64,000 nucleotides of DNA from Bacillus sp. BA3 (lineage in GTDB: Bacteria > Bacillota > Bacilli > Bacillales > DSM-1321). The notes under the pieces are model-generated. The model had not been told where the DNA came from. It ran no database searches and worked only from the letters and a program-made list of their open reading frames with translations. Both the position numbers and the translations under genes were made by a program. The stretch is taken from assembly GCA_002835675.1 (NCBI GenBank), contig PIZR01000002.1, positions 595,141-659,140 of the forward strand. The letters run 5' to 3'. Numbering within the stretch: the stretch's first letter is position 1; the number at the start of each line of letters is the position of its first letter. Shown here piece after piece: positions 26,683-35,356 of this stretch.

Positions 26683-27619
26683 GGCTGCTTCCTCCTTTAC
26701 GTTTGAACATGGATGTTATTTCTTTTGTCCCCATTAAGCCTTGTGGACGATAGAGCATCATCACGATTAGCACAAGGCTGTAGATGATCATTCGTGTTTC
26801 CGGATAATCCTGCAGGAAAGTCGTGACAACCGTCAATAATATCGCGGCCAATACGGCACCGGAAAGACTTCCAAGACCGCCAAGCACGACTAGGATCAAA
26901 ATATCAAATGATTTCAGGAATCCGAAGTTCGATGGCTGGATGATATAGAAGTTATGAGCGTAAAGTCCTCCGGCAATACCGGCAAAAAAAGCACCGATTG
27001 CAAACGCGACAACTTTGTAATACGTCGTGTTGATTCCCATCGAATCGGCAGCCGTTTCGTCCTCGCGGATTGATATGCAGGCCCTGCCGTGGGTCGAGCT
27101 AGTAAAGTTTCGGATGACGATGATCGTTACGATAACGGAAGCGAATACCCACGGCCAAGTGGTCAAATGGGAAACCTGCATGCCGCTCGCACCGCCGACA
27201 TAATCGATATTCAACAGCATGATCCGGACGATTTCACCAAAACCAAGGGTTGCAATCGCCAGGTAGTCACCTTTTAAGCGTAAGCTTGGAATTCCGATGA
27301 TCAAGCCTGCCAGCGCTGACGCCAAACCGCCGACTATCAATGCCGCATAAAATGGCATTTCCAGCTTCATCGTCATAACGGCTGAAGCATAGGCACCGAC
27401 TGCCAGGAATCCGGCATGTCCGATGGAGAACTGCCCGGTTATCCCGATGATCAAGTGCAGGCTCGCTGCCAGAATGATATTGATCCCGATGAACATGAGC
27501 GTATTTTGATAAAAAGGATTTAGCGATCCGCCGCCGATTAACACCTGAACTGCGGCGAAAAAGATCAATGATAGTGAAATCGAGAGCCAAAAACCTTTTG
27601 CTCGCTTAATTGTAGTCAT
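26654..27619 (-). CDS. livM: Branched-chain amino acid ABC permease LivM, copy 1
   Basis: A 321-residue inner-membrane permease with eight to ten hydrophobic segments. It contains HLIIGITGQFSIGHAGFLAVGAY and IGIPSLRLKGDYLAIATLGF, the two hallmark blocks of the LivM family, the second being the ATPase-contact loop region. AGGGGAGAC lies before the ATG. It is followed by livG with overlap and preceded by livH at 13 bp. Confidence 0.94.
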   Translation of the reverse strand: MTTIKRAKGFWLSISLSLIFFAAVQVLIGGGSLNPFYQNTLMFIGINIILAASLHLIIGITGQFSIGHAGFLAVGAYASAVMTMKLEMPFYAALIVGGLASALAGLIIGIPSLRLKGDYLAIATLGFGEIVRIMLLNIDYVGGASGMQVSHLTTWPWVFASVIVTIIVIRNFTSSTHGRACISIREDETAADSMGINTTYYKVVAFAIGAFFAGIAGGLYAHNFYIIQPSNFGFLKSFDILILVVLGGLGSLSGAVLAAILLTVVTTFLQDYPETRMIIYSLVLIVMMLYRPQGLMGTKEITSMFKRKGGSSHEKNKNTAA

Positions 27620-27632
27620 TGCTTTGTCTCCC

Positions 27633-28511
27633 CTATACTTTTTCTTTTTTGTTTTTACCGAATAAGCCTTGTGGCATGAAAATCAAGATAAGAATCAGTA
27701 CGACGAAGGCTACAGCATCACGCCATAATGAGTAACCGGCGGCACTGACCAAAGCTTCGATGACACCTAGCAATAGGCCACCGACCATCGCGCCAGGAAT
27801 AATCCCGATCCCTCCAAGAACGGCGGCAACGAATGCCTTCAATCCCGGAAGCACACCCATTAGCGGCTCGATCTTAATATAGTAAATGCCGAAAATGACG
27901 CCCGCTGCCCCAGCCAATGCGGAACCGATTGCAAAGGTGGCAGAAATCGTGTTATCGACATTTATCCCCATCAGTTTGGCTGCATCCGCGTCAAAGGAAA
28001 CGGCACGCATCGCTTTTCCTATTTTTGATTTATGAACGATGATTTGAAGGATGATCATTAGAACTACAGCCACTCCAAAAATCAATACCGATTGGCTATT
28101 GATGGAAACTCCAAAAATATTGAACTTGTCTGCCGGCAATACATCATTCGGATAAGCTTCCGGCTGTGCACCGCGGACATAGATGAATCCGTATTCGATC
28201 AAAAGGGAAACACCGATGGCAGTGATAAGTGCCGCAATACGTGTTGCGTTACGCAATGGCTTGTACGCGATACGCTCGATCAATACACCAAACAGCGCAC
28301 AAACCGTCATCGAGATTAATAGGGCGGGCACGAATGACAGATCCAGGACAGTTATCGAGTAAAACCCAACGAATGAGCCGACCATGAATACATCGCCATG
28401 TGCGAAGTTTATCAATTTAACAATCCCGTAAACCATCGTATATCCGAGAGCGATAAGGGCATAAATACTTCCTAGTGAAACCCCGTTTATTAACTGTTGT
28501 ATCAATTCCAT
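27633..28511 (-). CDS. livH: Branched-chain amino acid ABC permease LivH, copy 1
   Basis: A 292-residue permease of the LivH family. The N-terminus MELIQQLINGVSLGSIYALI and the following GYTMVYGIVKLINFAHGD are near-invariant in the family, and the C-terminal half has GLKAFVAAVLGGIGIIPGA, which includes the coupling-helix glycine-rich region. It pairs with LivM to form the translocation pore. A 163-bp spacer with a hairpin separates it from the binding-protein gene. Confidence 0.95.
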   Translation of the reverse strand: MELIQQLINGVSLGSIYALIALGYTMVYGIVKLINFAHGDVFMVGSFVGFYSITVLDLSFVPALLISMTVCALFGVLIERIAYKPLRNATRIAALITAIGVSLLIEYGFIYVRGAQPEAYPNDVLPADKFNIFGVSINSQSVLIFGVAVVLMIILQIIVHKSKIGKAMRAVSFDADAAKLMGINVDNTISATFAIGSALAGAAGVIFGIYYIKIEPLMGVLPGLKAFVAAVLGGIGIIPGAMVGGLLLGVIEALVSAAGYSLWRDAVAFVVLILILIFMPQGLFGKNKKEKV

Positions 28512-28613
28512 GTTCGACTCTCCTTGAAAATCTAATTTTATGATTGGTTGGTCCAGACTCTTTTCATTCCGCTAAGGGGAAGATTAGCGACCTGGCATGC
28601 TTGAAAAATGAGA

Positions 28614-28652
28614 ATTCGCCAGCACCTTCTTATTTACGAAGGGCCGGCGAAA
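28614..28652 (-). other. Hairpin between livJ and livH, copy 1
   Basis: TTCGCC and GGCGAA close a stem continued by CCTTC/GAAGG around a short AT loop. There is only a weak T-stretch after it on the minus strand. Such hairpins between binding-protein and permease genes often cut or protect the transcript so that binding protein is made in excess. Confidence 0.65.
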
Positions 28653-28674
28653 GGATTGGAGTTGTTCTCCGAAA

Positions 28675-29853
28675 TTAAGGATTGATTTTCGTGTTGAATA
28701 CTTGTTTTCCCTCTTTAAACTCAAGGATGGTAGCAGATTTGATTGGATTATGTTTTTCATCCAATGTGAATGTACCCGTTACAAGCTCAAGGTCAGCCGT
28801 TTTTTCCAGCGCTTCTTTGATTTTTTCCGAATCCGCTGATCCAGCACGTTTAATCGCGTCTGCAAGGAAGTATCCTGTGTCATATCCTAGAGCGTTAAAT
28901 GCATCCGGGGATTTATCTTTGTACTTCGCTTTAAATGCAGACACAAAATTCTGAATTTTCTCATCAGGGTCACCTGAAGAATAATGGTTCGTGATGAACG
29001 TATTATTTAGAGCTTTTGCACCGGCAATTTCAACTAGCTTAGGAGAATCCCAGCCGTCGCCGCCCATGAAAGGAACGTCAAGTCCAGTTTCACGTGCCTG
29101 CTTCACGATCAGACCAGCTTCCTCATAGTAACCAGGAAGGAAAATGAAATCAGGTTTTGCCGATTTCAAACGAGTCAATGTGGAACGGAAATCAGTATCC
29201 TTCGCGATGTAAGCTTCCTCAGCAACGATTTTTCCGCCATTTTTTTCGAATTGTTCTTTAAATGCTGCAGCTAATCCTTTTGAATAATCACTTGAGCTGT
29301 CAATATAGATGGCTGCACTTTTCGCTTTGATTTCTTTAGTGGCAAAGTTCGCAGCTACCGTCCCTTGGAATGGATCGATGAAGCTTGTCCTGAAAACGTA
29401 ATCGTTCAATTTATCCTTGCTGAAAGTGATTTCAGGGCTTGTACCGGATGGTGAGATGACCGGCACTTTATTATCTTGGGCAATCTGTACTTGTGCAATC
29501 GAGTTCGTGCTTGTCGCTGCACCTACGATTGCTGCAACCTGATCTTGTGATGTCAGCTTGATCGCTCCGCTAGTCGCTTCTGACGCTTCTGATTTATTAT
29601 CGACTTTAATAAGTTTGATTTTTTTACCGTCAATGCCTTCTTTATTTATTTCTGCAGTCGCAAGCTCCAGACCTTCTGCAATCGATTGTCCATATGAAGC
29701 AACACCGCCTGATAATTCAAGGTTGACACCGATTTTTATCGTATCTCCATCTCCGCCTGATTTTTCTGATGAACCAGAGCTGGAACAACCGGCTAGCACT
29801 CCTGCAGCAAGTGTTAGAGAAAGGAATGCACCTGCTAGTTTTTTCTTTTTCAT
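28675..29853 (-). CDS. livJ: Branched-chain amino acid ABC transporter substrate-binding lipoprotein LivJ, copy 1
   Basis: A 392-residue extracellular solute-binding lipoprotein of the type I (Leu/Ile/Val) fold. The lipobox is LAGC with Cys at residue 23, followed by a Ser/Gly linker and the mature domain starting TIKIGVNLELSGGVASYGQS. The two lobes and hinge are typical of LivJ/LivK. The start is the ATG with GGGGGGATT 5-8 bp upstream rather than the one 13 codons earlier. First gene of the operon. It has diverged from copy 2 more than the ATPases have, mainly in the linker and C-terminal lobe. Confidence 0.94.
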   Translation of the reverse strand: MKKKKLAGAFLSLTLAAGVLAGCSSSGSSEKSGGDGDTIKIGVNLELSGGVASYGQSIAEGLELATAEINKEGIDGKKIKLIKVDNKSEASEATSGAIKLTSQDQVAAIVGAATSTNSIAQVQIAQDNKVPVISPSGTSPEITFSKDKLNDYVFRTSFIDPFQGTVAANFATKEIKAKSAAIYIDSSSDYSKGLAAAFKEQFEKNGGKIVAEEAYIAKDTDFRSTLTRLKSAKPDFIFLPGYYEEAGLIVKQARETGLDVPFMGGDGWDSPKLVEIAGAKALNNTFITNHYSSGDPDEKIQNFVSAFKAKYKDKSPDAFNALGYDTGYFLADAIKRAGSADSEKIKEALEKTADLELVTGTFTLDEKHNPIKSATILEFKEGKQVFNTKINP

Positions 29854-29952
29854 AAATAATCCCCCCGTTTTGTAATCATCGCTCTGATGCATGAATATTT
29901 ATTCAAGATGCCTCAGAAAAAGTTGATTAGATGAAATTTTTGAAATTAAATT

Positions 29953-29996
29953 AATATTTCGAAAAATAGTTTACCGCATAATTTTCATTCCGTCTA
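29953..29996 (-). promoter_or_regulatory. Promoter and CodY-like box of liv operon 1
   Basis: On the minus strand TAGACG and TAAACT are 17 bp apart and are followed immediately by ATTTTTCGAAATATT, an imperfect palindrome matching 11 of 15 positions of the CodY consensus AATTTTCWGAAAATT. The same -35, spacing and -10 recur before the second operon. CodY control of branched-chain amino acid uptake is known in Bacillus; its action here is inferred. Confidence 0.5.
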
Positions 29997-30380
29997 TATA
30001 ATAATTGTGAGAAGATTGCGCCAAATAGGATATTTTTCACAGGAAGTGCTATATCATTTTTATCTTTATATATTTTAAATATTGCGAAAACAGGCGGTAT
30101 AATCAGAAAAAACTGATAATTTAATTATATTAATATTACAAATCCCTTATTTACTGCTCAAAAAAATTTATTCATTTCCTTATTTTTTTCATCCTTTTAA
30201 TTACATTTTTACCAAAATAGAAGTATATTGATAGGGAATTAAACCCAGTTTTCTTAATCTTTTTTAGTCTTAATTCCTATATCAAAATTGAATAATACTA
30301 TATTGGATGTATAAAATCATGCATGAAGCTCCTCTGCTTTTTTATCTTTCTGTATATTTTGCATAACCCGATCATCAAAC
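29997..30380. other. Gene-free upstream region of liv operon 1
   Basis: AT-rich DNA between the promoter of the first liv operon and the repeat that follows the second operon. No gene is visible. Confidence 0.4.
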
Positions 30381-30402
30381 AAAAAACCGCCAAACGGCGG
30401 TT
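30381..30402 (-). terminator. Terminator-like hairpin beyond repeat copy B
   Basis: AACCGCC and GGCGGTT pair around a 4-base loop, followed by TTTTGTTTG on the minus strand. It probably ends transcripts of the second liv operon. A CTGTAGACAAACTC half-hairpin lies beside it. Confidence 0.65.
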
Positions 30403-30454
30403 CATGACTGTAGACAAACTCGATAATATTTGATTTTTGTATAATTCGACCTTT

Positions 30455-30555
30455 GATATCCACTGCAGGCACTCGCTTTCCGCTGGCGGTCCGGGAGCCT
30501 CCTCGGCGCCCTTTGCGCCTGTTGTCTCCATCGGTTGCACTTTTCCCGCAGGAGT
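30455..30555. repeat. Dispersed GC-rich repeat, copy B
   Basis: TATCCACTGCAGGCACTCGC begins a copy of the element seen at 24741, with the shared CGGTCCGGGAGCCTCCTCGG block and CCCGCAGGAGT end. It separates the two liv operons and sits 20 bp after livF copy 2. Confidence 0.8.
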
Positions 30556-30574
30556 TAATTTATGAAACGGAGGT

Positions 30575-31282
30575 TCAATGTCCTCCTAAATAGGCCATTT
30601 TTATTTCTTCACTTGAAGTGAGTTCCTCGGCATTGCCCGACAGGACGATCCGGCCCGTTTCAACTACATAAGCCCGATCTGCAATCGATAATGCAAGGTT
30701 GGCGTTTTGCTCGACCAAAAGGATCGTTGTTCCGGTCTCACTGATTTCCTGGATGATGTTGAATATTTGCTTCACCAGAAGCGGTGCAAGGCCCATCGAA
30801 GGTTCATCGAGCAGTAATAACCGTGGTTTGGCCATTAAGGCCCGGCCCATTGCAAGCATTTGCTGTTCGCCGCCTGAAAGCGTGCCAGCCTGCTGTTTGA
30901 TTCTCTCCAGCAGCCTCGGAAATAGCTCGTATACCTTTTCCATATCCTTATGGATGCCATCTTTGTCTTTCCGCAAATAAGCCCCTAGCTCCAGGTTTTC
31001 GGCTACCGTCATGTTGGCAAAGACACGTCGTCCTTCAGGTACATGGGATATGCCCATTTTCACGATGGACTGTGCAGCTTTTCCTCCAATCGGCTCGCCT
31101 TCGAACAGAACTTTTCCTTGCTTTGGTTTTAACAGACCGGAAATCGTTTTGAGCAGCGTGCTTTTTCCCGCTCCGTTCGCCCCGATCAGGGTCACGATCT
31201 CGCCCTCGTTAATCTCCATGGAAACCCCTTTTAACGCTTGGATATTGCCATAATAAACATTGATGTCCTCTATTTTCAGCAT
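30575..31282 (-). CDS. livF: Branched-chain amino acid ABC transporter ATP-binding protein LivF, copy 2
   Basis: A 235-residue ATPase with the same motifs as copy 1 (IGANGAGKSTLLK, TLSGGEQQMLAMGRAL, RLLLLDEPSMGLAP). The changes relative to copy 1 are conservative or surface-type and spare all catalytic motifs, so both appear functional. It overlaps the livG stop by one base. It ends the upstream member of the tandem pair, before repeat copy B. Confidence 0.94.
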   Translation of the reverse strand: MLKIEDINVYYGNIQALKGVSMEINEGEIVTLIGANGAGKSTLLKTISGLLKPKQGKVLFEGEPIGGKAAQSIVKMGISHVPEGRRVFANMTVAENLELGAYLRKDKDGIHKDMEKVYELFPRLLERIKQQAGTLSGGEQQMLAMGRALMAKPRLLLLDEPSMGLAPLLVKQIFNIIQEISETGTTILLVEQNANLALSIADRAYVVETGRIVLSGNAEELTSSEEIKMAYLGGH

Positions 31283-32061
31283 CAGGAAACCTCCTCCCCT
31301 AGATATGCCTCGATAACCTTAGGATCGTTGCGGATTTGTTCCGGCTTTCCGTGAGCGATAAGCTGTCCATGATCAAGAACGTAAATCCGTTCGCATACCC
31401 CCATGACAAGTGACATATCATGCTCGATGAGCAACACGGTAAGGTTGAATTCCTTCCGGATAAATGCAATGAGGTTCATTAATTCTTTCGTTTCGTGCGG
31501 GTTCATTCCGGCTGCGGGTTCGTCCAGTAAAAGAAGTTTCGGATTGGCTGCAAGGGCACGCGCGATTTCCAGCCGCCTTTGCTGTCCGTATGGAAGATTC
31601 TTCGCTTTTTCATCCTTAAAATGGTCAAGATTGAAAATCCTCAAGAACTCCAGCGCCTTTTCATCCATTTCCTTTTCCCCGGAAAAATGTCCCGGCAGCC
31701 GGAATATGGAGCTTGGAATTCCATGATTGGCAAGCGAGTGGTAAGCAACCTTCACGTTATCGATCACGGATAACTCACTGAAGAGGCGAATGTTTTGAAA
31801 GGTCCTCGAAATCCCTTTTCGGGTAATTTTATAAGGTGGCTGCTTATTTAGATTTTCCCCGTTCAAGGCAATCGTTCCTTCTGTTGGTACATACACACCC
31901 GTCAATAAATTGAAGAAGGTCGTTTTCCCAGCTCCATTCGGCCCGATCAGGCCTACAAGTTCCCCTGGAAATAATTCCACATTCACATCGGACACAGCTT
32001 TCAAGCCGCCAAAACGGATACCCACCGAATCTACTTTAAGCAACGGTATTGTGGCTTCCAT
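31282..32061 (-). CDS. livG: Branched-chain amino acid ABC transporter ATP-binding protein LivG, copy 2
   Basis: A 259-residue ATPase with IGPNGAGKTTFFN, NLPYGQQRRLEIARAL and KLLLLDEPAAGMNP and the LivG tail EAYLGEEVS. AAAGGGGG precedes the ATG, and the start overlaps livM by 26 bp as in copy 1, so the overlap is an inherited feature of the duplicated unit. Confidence 0.94.
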   Translation of the reverse strand: MEATIPLLKVDSVGIRFGGLKAVSDVNVELFPGELVGLIGPNGAGKTTFFNLLTGVYVPTEGTIALNGENLNKQPPYKITRKGISRTFQNIRLFSELSVIDNVKVAYHSLANHGIPSSIFRLPGHFSGEKEMDEKALEFLRIFNLDHFKDEKAKNLPYGQQRRLEIARALAANPKLLLLDEPAAGMNPHETKELMNLIAFIRKEFNLTVLLIEHDMSLVMGVCERIYVLDHGQLIAHGKPEQIRNDPKVIEAYLGEEVS

Positions 32062-33007
32062 CCTTTGGGCCCCCTTTCGTTTTTTTATGTGTGAACAATG
32101 CCGTGATTTCTCTTGTTCCCATTAAACCCTGCGGGCGGAAAATCATCATCAGGATCAGGACAAGGCTGTAGATGATCATTCTCGTCTCCGGATAATCCTG
32201 AAGGAATGTCGTCACGATCGTCAGTAAAATTGCGGCCAAAACCGAACCTGAAAGACTTCCAAGACCGCCAAGTACGACGAAAATCAGAATATCGAAGGAT
32301 TTTAGGAAACCGAAATTCGATGGCTGGATAATATAGAAATTATGGGCATAAAGCGATCCGGCGATTCCCGCAAAAAAGGCTCCGATGACGAAAGCCGCCA
32401 CTTTATAATAGGTCGTATTGATTCCCATCGCATCAGCGGCCGTTTCATCTTCCCTTACGGATATGCATGCCCTTCCGTGAGTCGAATTGGTGAAATTCCG
32501 GATGACTAAGACGGTGATCATCACACAGGCAAAAACCCATGGCCAAGTAGTCAGGTGGGATACCTGCATCCCGCTTGCCCCGCCTACATAATCAATATTC
32601 AAAAGGACGATCCGGACGATTTCCCCAAATCCAAGCGTAGCTATCGCCAGGTAATCCCCCTTCAGGCGCAAGCTCGGTACCCCGATCACCATGCCCGCAA
32701 CAGCTGCTATTACGCCCCCAGCCAATACAGCTATGATGAATGGAAGTTCCAGCTTCATGGTCATGACCGCCGAAGCATAGGCCCCTACCGCTAAAAAACC
32801 TGCATGCCCGATCGAGAACTGTCCGGTTATTCCAATGATTAAATGCAGGCTCGTCGCCAGCATGATATTGATGCCGATGAACATGAGCGTGTTGATATAA
32901 AATGGGTTGAGCATACCGCTTGAAATGGTGTACTGCATGATTCCGAAAAAAATAAGTGCGAGCACGATCGAGAGCCAAAAACCCTTTGAATTCTTTAAAG
33001 TAGTCAT
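32036..33007 (-). CDS. livM: Branched-chain amino acid ABC permease LivM, copy 2
   Basis: A 323-residue permease with the LivM blocks HLIIGITGQFSIGHAGFLAVGAY and LRLKGDYLAIATLGFGE. The start was set at MTTLKNSKGFWLS by comparison with copy 1, with AGGGGAGAC upstream; an ATG two codons earlier is too close to that site. It is adjacent to livH by 13 bp and overlaps livG. Confidence 0.94.
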   Translation of the reverse strand: MTTLKNSKGFWLSIVLALIFFGIMQYTISSGMLNPFYINTLMFIGINIMLATSLHLIIGITGQFSIGHAGFLAVGAYASAVMTMKLELPFIIAVLAGGVIAAVAGMVIGVPSLRLKGDYLAIATLGFGEIVRIVLLNIDYVGGASGMQVSHLTTWPWVFACVMITVLVIRNFTNSTHGRACISVREDETAADAMGINTTYYKVAAFVIGAFFAGIAGSLYAHNFYIIQPSNFGFLKSFDILIFVVLGGLGSLSGSVLAAILLTIVTTFLQDYPETRMIIYSLVLILMMIFRPQGLMGTREITALFTHKKTKGGPKDGSHNTVA

Positions 33008-33020
33008 CGCCATGTCTCCC

Positions 33021-33899
33021 CTATACTTTTTCTCTTTTATTTTTACCGAACAGACCCTGCGGCAAGAAAATCAAAATCAAGATAAGTACGACGAAAGCCA
33101 CACCATCGCGCCATAATGAATAACCGGCAGCACTGACCAAAGCCTCGATCACTCCAAGCAGCAGACCGCCGACCATCGCGCCAGGAATGATGCCGATGCC
33201 GCCCAAGACTGCTGCAACAAATGCTTTAAGGCCAGGAAGGACACCCATCAACGGCTCGATTTTAATATAGTAGATTCCAAAAATGACACCAGCCGCCCCT
33301 GCAAGGGCCGAACCTATGGCGAATGTAGCTGAAATCGTATTATTCACATTGATTCCCATCAGCTTAGCCGCTTCGGAATCGAATGAAACGGCACGCATCG
33401 CTTTGCCGATTTTGGTTTTATGGACAACGAATTGTAGGATGATCATTAATATGATGGAAACAGATAAGATCAATATCGATTGACTGCTGATGGAAACTCC
33501 CAATATATCGAGTTTATCCATCGGAAGGACGTTATTTGGATAGGCTTCCGGCTGGGCGCCCCGGATGTAAATCAGCCCGTTTTCTATCAGAAGGGAAACA
33601 CCGATGGCCGTTATCAAAGCCGCGATCCGTGTTGCATTACGAAGGGGTTTATAAGCAATGCGTTCAATTAAAACGCCAAAGATGGCACATGAGACCATCG
33701 AAATCAATAAAGCTGGGATGAAGGATAAGTCCATTACGGTAATGGCGTAAAACCCTACAAATGAACCGACCATGAATACGTCTCCATGGGCGAAGTTTAT
33801 GAGCTTGACGATTCCATATACCATCGTATAACCTAGAGCGATCAAAGCATAAATGCTTCCGAGTGAAATGCCATTTACCAATTGCTGAATCAGTTCCAT
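33021..33899 (-). CDS. livH: Branched-chain amino acid ABC permease LivH, copy 2
   Basis: A 292-residue permease, same length as copy 1 and nearly identical over the N-terminal 60 residues (MELIQQLVNGISLGSIYALI) and the C-terminal glycine-rich coupling region. The central segment around residues 120-150 is the most divergent. CGGGGAG lies before the ATG. It follows livJ copy 2 after a 76-bp spacer with a hairpin. Confidence 0.95.
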   Translation of the reverse strand: MELIQQLVNGISLGSIYALIALGYTMVYGIVKLINFAHGDVFMVGSFVGFYAITVMDLSFIPALLISMVSCAIFGVLIERIAYKPLRNATRIAALITAIGVSLLIENGLIYIRGAQPEAYPNNVLPMDKLDILGVSISSQSILILSVSIILMIILQFVVHKTKIGKAMRAVSFDSEAAKLMGINVNNTISATFAIGSALAGAAGVIFGIYYIKIEPLMGVLPGLKAFVAAVLGGIGIIPGAMVGGLLLGVIEALVSAAGYSLWRDGVAFVVLILILIFLPQGLFGKNKREKV

Positions 33900-33941
33900 A
33901 TTGCACTCTCCCCGTTAAGGTGTTTTTTAAGTGAATATAGA

Positions 33942-33963
33942 ATAGGGGGGACTTGCCCCCTAT
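33942..33963 (-). other. Hairpin between livJ and livH, copy 2
   Basis: ATAGGGGG and CCCCCTAT form a GC-rich stem with a 6-base loop and no T-run. It is in the same place as the hairpin of copy 1 but is unrelated in sequence. Confidence 0.65.
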
Positions 33964-33975
33964 CCACGTAAGGTA

Positions 33976-35166
33976 TTATGGATTGATTTTTGTTTTGAAT
34001 GTTTGTTTGCCATCCACATATTCCAAGATGGTCGCCGATTTGATCGGATCATGGTTTTCATCGAGGTTCAGCGTTCCGGAAACTAATTGAAGATCTTTGA
34101 CATCTTCCAACGCTTGTCTGATTTTTTCGGGAGAAGCATCACCAGATCTCTTGATGGCATCAGCCAGGTAGTAGCCAGTGTCATAGCCAAGTGCTGCAAA
34201 GGCATCCGGTGTTTTATTGTATTCCTTTTTGAAGGCTGCAACGAAATCCTGGATTTTTGCATCTTCATCTTCCGGAGAATAGTGATTAGTGATATAGGTA
34301 TTTTTCAAAGCCTCAGCCCCGGCAATTTCAACGACCTTCGGGGAATCCCAGCCGTCTCCGCCCATGAATGGAAGGTCTATGCCGTCTTCACGAGCCTGTT
34401 TTAAGATCAATCCGACTTCCTCATAATAACCAGGAAGGAAAACGAACTCCGGTTTTGCGGATTTGATACGTGTCAATGTAGAGCGGAAATCAGTATCTTT
34501 AGTTACATAAGCTTCTTCCGCCACGATTTTACCGCCCTTGGCAGTGAACGCTTCTTTAAAAGCTGCGGCCAATCCCTTGGAATAATCACTTGCACTATCC
34601 ACATAGATCGCAGCCGTCTTTGCCCCTATTTCGTCAGTTGCGAAATTGGCTGCCACCGTCCCTTGGAATGGATCGATAAAGCACGTCCTGAACACATAAT
34701 CATTTAATTTTCCGGCTTTGTTGGTGATGTCGGGATTTGTTGCAGTTGGTGTGAGTAGAGGAACTTGATTATCTTGTGCGACTTGAACCTGTGCCAATGT
34801 ATTAGTGCTTGTCGCAGATCCGACTACTGCCACAACCTTGTCCTGGCTGACCAGCTTGATCGAACCGCTTGTAGCTTCTGCTGCATCTGATTTATTATCA
34901 ACCTTAACGATTTCCAGTTTTTTACCATCGATGCCCTCTTTATTAATCTCTTTGATGGCCAGTTGCAAACCATCGGCAGCCGATTGGCCGAATGATGCCG
35001 TGCCTCCGGACAATTCAAGGTTGGCCCCAATTTTGATTGTGTCACCCGAGTTTGATGAACCCCCGCCTGAACTGCTAGTTTTCGAGTCGCCGCCACTACA
35101 ACCTGCCAGCGCCCCTGCAACCAATGAAAGTGATAGAAACACTCCTGCTAGCTTTTTCTTCTTCAT
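33976..35166 (-). CDS. livJ: Branched-chain amino acid ABC transporter substrate-binding lipoprotein LivJ, copy 2
   Basis: A 396-residue solute-binding lipoprotein. The signal MKKKKLAGVFLSLSLVAGAL ends in the lipobox LAGC (Cys 23), then a Ser/Gly linker longer than in copy 1, then the domain starting TIKIGANLELSGGTASFGQS. AAGGGGG stands 6 bp before the ATG. It heads the second operon and shares the promoter layout of copy 1. Differences in the ligand-binding lobes could mean different amino acid preference, which sequence alone cannot show. Confidence 0.94.
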   Translation of the reverse strand: MKKKKLAGVFLSLSLVAGALAGCSGGDSKTSSSGGGSSNSGDTIKIGANLELSGGTASFGQSAADGLQLAIKEINKEGIDGKKLEIVKVDNKSDAAEATSGSIKLVSQDKVVAVVGSATSTNTLAQVQVAQDNQVPLLTPTATNPDITNKAGKLNDYVFRTCFIDPFQGTVAANFATDEIGAKTAAIYVDSASDYSKGLAAAFKEAFTAKGGKIVAEEAYVTKDTDFRSTLTRIKSAKPEFVFLPGYYEEVGLILKQAREDGIDLPFMGGDGWDSPKVVEIAGAEALKNTYITNHYSPEDEDAKIQDFVAAFKKEYNKTPDAFAALGYDTGYYLADAIKRSGDASPEKIRQALEDVKDLQLVSGTLNLDENHDPIKSATILEYVDGKQTFKTKINP

Positions 35167-35223
35167 TTGAAACCCCCTTGTTTTGTATGTTCTTTTAAAC
35201 AAATAGAATATCTGAATAAAAAT

Positions 35224-35267
35224 AATATTCTGAAAACAAGTTTATCTCATTCTTTCGACCCCGTCTA
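35224..35267 (-). promoter_or_regulatory. Promoter and CodY-like box of liv operon 2
   Basis: TAGACG and TAAACT with a 17-bp spacer are followed at once by TGTTTTCAGAATATT, matching 12 of 15 positions of the CodY consensus. The arrangement is the same as in operon 1 although the spacers differ, which argues that the hexamers and the box are under selection. Confidence 0.55.
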
Positions 35268-35316
35268 TATGATATGGATAAAAAAGTTATTAAAAGGGAA
35301 TATCTACTATTCGACA

Positions 35317-35347
35317 CAAAAAAACTGACCCTTTATAGAGTCAGTTA
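35317..35347 (-). terminator. Terminator after tcdA
   Basis: AACTGAC and GTCAGTT pair around a short loop containing a partial inner stem, followed by TTTTTTTGTG on the minus strand. Confidence 0.8.
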
Positions 35348-35356
35348 ACTTTCTTA

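Noticed and set aside
30298..30540. 80-codon minus-strand frame between the liv operons
   Set aside because: It is made of the GC-rich repeat and a terminator hairpin.
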